DNA of 64,000 nt, from the NCBI RefSeq assembly GCF_900110765.1, contig NZ_FOEO01000026.1:1-64000 (forward strand), in the 5' to 3' direction. The notes beneath the pieces were generated by a model, which did no database searches, was not told the DNA's origin, and saw nothing but the letters and a program-made list of their open reading frames with translations. Shown in pieces: positions 62,674-64,000 of the stretch (its first letter is position 1; every line of letters starts with the position of its first letter). Source of the DNA: Pseudomonas sp. NFACC02 (GTDB taxonomy: Bacteria > Pseudomonadota > Gammaproteobacteria > Pseudomonadales > Pseudomonadaceae). A program made the translations under genes and the position numbers.

Positions 62674-63789
62674 TCACGTTGCCTGCATGGGCTCTCGTCC
62701 GCGTGACGGTCTCACATCCACTGGATTTGCCCAGTTCTCACGCTGGTTAATGAAATCCACCAGCATGCGCAATCGTCCATGGTTGCGTCCGGTGAACGTG
62801 AACGCCAGCCGCGTGAGGTGGCTGAACTGTTCTTCGTCATGCTCTTGCTGATACCCGTGCTGATGGAAATCATCGCTCAACCGCAGGTCGGCAAACGCCT
62901 CTTGCATGTGGGCCAAAGCCTTCTCGCTCAGTGCGTGGTGCATGCGAATGACGAAGGTGTTTTTCAGCCATCGGCTTGAGTGGAAGTTGCTGTAGAACTG
63001 GTTGATCTCTTCGACCGCTTCGTCGGCGCTGTACACCAGTTTCAGCAGGTTCATGTCAGTGGGCAGAATATAACGGTTGGCCTCAAGCTCGTTCCTGATA
63101 AATGTCAGGGCGCCTTCCCAGAAGGTGCCGCCAGGTGCATCCAGCAACACGATCGGGACCAGCGGGCTTTTACCCGTCTGAATCAGGGTCAGGACTTCCA
63201 GTGCCTCGTCCAGCGTGCCAAAGCCGCCCGGGCAGAGTACCAGGGCGTCGGCTTCTTTTACGAAGAACAGCTTGCGCGTGAAGAAGAAGTGGAACGGGAG
63301 CAGATTGCCGGTGCCATCCACCGTGGCGTTTGCGTGCTGTTCGAAGGGCAAGGTGATGTTGAATCCCAGGCTGTAATCCAGCCCCGCGCCTTCGTGAGCG
63401 GCTGCCATGATGCCACCGCCAGCGCCAGTGATGACCATCAGGTCGGACGCAGCGAGTTTCATGCCCAGCTCCCGCGCCAGGGCGTACATCGGATGCTCGA
63501 GGGGTGTGCGCGCGGAGCCGAACACCGTCACTTTTCGCCGACCCCGGAATTGTTCGAGGACGCGAAAGGCGTTATCCAGTTCGCGCAGCGCCTGCAGGGT
63601 GATCTTGGCGTTCCATCGGTTGCGGTCGTCCTGGGCCATGCGCAGAACGGTCAGCATCATGTCCCTGTACAACGGAAGGTTAGGACTGTTGGGGGCGACC
63701 AGGTTCAACTGTTCTTCGACCTTGCGGGTGAGGTCGACGCCGGTACTCTGGAAATGGCGAGATAACACATCATTGGGTTCGTAAGGCAT
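62674..63789 (-). CDS. LOG family nucleotide-binding protein
   Basis: A 371-residue protein of the LOG (TIGR00730) family. The core has the family signature GGFGTLDEALE (in CPGGFGTLDE), GSARTPLEHP and VITGAGGGIMAAAHEGA. Known relatives cleave nucleoside 5'-monophosphates, including cytokinin precursors. This form is longer than single-domain LOG proteins, with extra N-terminal (about 85) and C-terminal segments, so substrate and role are unknown. It is convergent with recX and has 211 bp upstream to the window end, with no promoter I can name. Confidence 0.85.
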   Translation of the reverse strand: MPYEPNDVLSRHFQSTGVDLTRKVEEQLNLVAPNSPNLPLYRDMMLTVLRMAQDDRNRWNAKITLQALRELDNAFRVLEQFRGRRKVTVFGSARTPLEHPMYALARELGMKLAASDLMVITGAGGGIMAAAHEGAGLDYSLGFNITLPFEQHANATVDGTGNLLPFHFFFTRKLFFVKEADALVLCPGGFGTLDEALEVLTLIQTGKSPLVPIVLLDAPGGTFWEGALTFIRNELEANRYILPTDMNLLKLVYSADEAVEEINQFYSNFHSSRWLKNTFVIRMHHALSEKALAHMQEAFADLRLSDDFHQHGYQQEHDEEQFSHLTRLAFTFTGRNHGRLRMLVDFINQRENWANPVDVRPSRGREPMQAT

Positions 63790-64000
63790 TCAGATTTTCT
63801 CCTTCTGCAGAATCATCGATCCTGACTCGTTCGACAGGATCACGACGCCTCATGCGTCGCTGCGGATAGCCCACCTCTGGCGAGGGTCAGTACCGGATGG
63901 CGTCGAATTGCGCCTCACTGATTCTGCCTGTGTCCTTGGGTTGAAAAGAAAAACGTTGAGGTTGACGAAGGTGAGAGGCAACCCCCTTTTGCCTCCAGCG

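Overview
The window is 64 kb of GC-rich core chromosome from a fluorescent-type Pseudomonas, most likely of the P. fluorescens/P. syringae lineage. The evidence is the gene order (rpsB-tsf-pyrH-frr-uppS-cdsA-dxr-rseP-bamA-ompH-lpxD-fabZ-lpxA-lpxB-rnhB-dnaE-accA-tilS-pyrG-kdsA-eno-ftsB-ispD, then ispF-truD-surE-pcm-nlpD-rpoS-rsmZ-fdxA-mutS-pncC-recA-recX), the protein sequences, a GacA-type RsmZ small RNA between rpoS and fdxA, and Pseudomonas REP/REPIN sequences. I identified no rRNA, tRNA, CRISPR array, phage or insertion sequence, and no clearly foreign island.

Layout. 1-769: repeats only, with no convincing gene. 770-10,000, all on the minus strand: a DUF4197 protein, a YbaY-type lipoprotein, plsB, a small unknown protein, rlmA, dapE and a GH17-GT2 beta-glucan synthase (ndvB-like). 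10,308-11,132: tcdA, followed by another copy of the long repeat. 11,526-20,489, mostly minus: csdE, csdA, dapD, an ArsC-like protein, dapC and glnD, with a plus-strand Na+/H+ antiporter between them. 20,540-21,322: map, divergent from the long plus-strand block. 21,660-47,834: translation, envelope and lipid A genes, then dnaE, accA, tilS, pyrG, kdsA, eno, ftsB and ispD. 47,963-51,019: a glutathione-dependent formaldehyde detoxification module (LysR regulator, adhC, fghA) with repeats on its borders, separating ispD from ispF. 51,086-56,317: ispF to rpoS. 56,419-63,789: rsmZ, fdxA, mutS, a 43-residue ORF, pncC, LexA-controlled recA, recX and a LOG-family protein.

How the genes work together. 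dapD, dapC and dapE are three successive steps of the succinylase route to meso-diaminopimelate and lysine, all within about 12 kb. csdA, csdE and tcdA (csdL) form the CSD sulfur-transfer/ct6A tRNA-modification group. uppS, cdsA, plsB, accA and fabZ make lipid carriers, phospholipid and fatty acids. lpxD, fabZ, lpxA, lpxB and kdsA supply lipid A and Kdo. rseP, bamA and ompH handle envelope stress and outer-membrane assembly. dxr, ispD and ispF are MEP isoprenoid steps feeding uppS. truD, surE, pcm, nlpD and rpoS form the stationary-phase group. rsmZ, driven by Gac, would titrate RsmA/RsmE.

I found no previously undescribed system. The observations most worth checking are a roughly 240-bp hairpin-rich repeat in three copies, -10-like hexamers placed inside intergenic hairpins (rnhB/dnaE, dnaE/accA, fghA/ispF), a tandem array before accA, a perfect hairpin between rpsB and tsf, and a 43-residue basic ORF with a good ribosome-binding site upstream of pncC.
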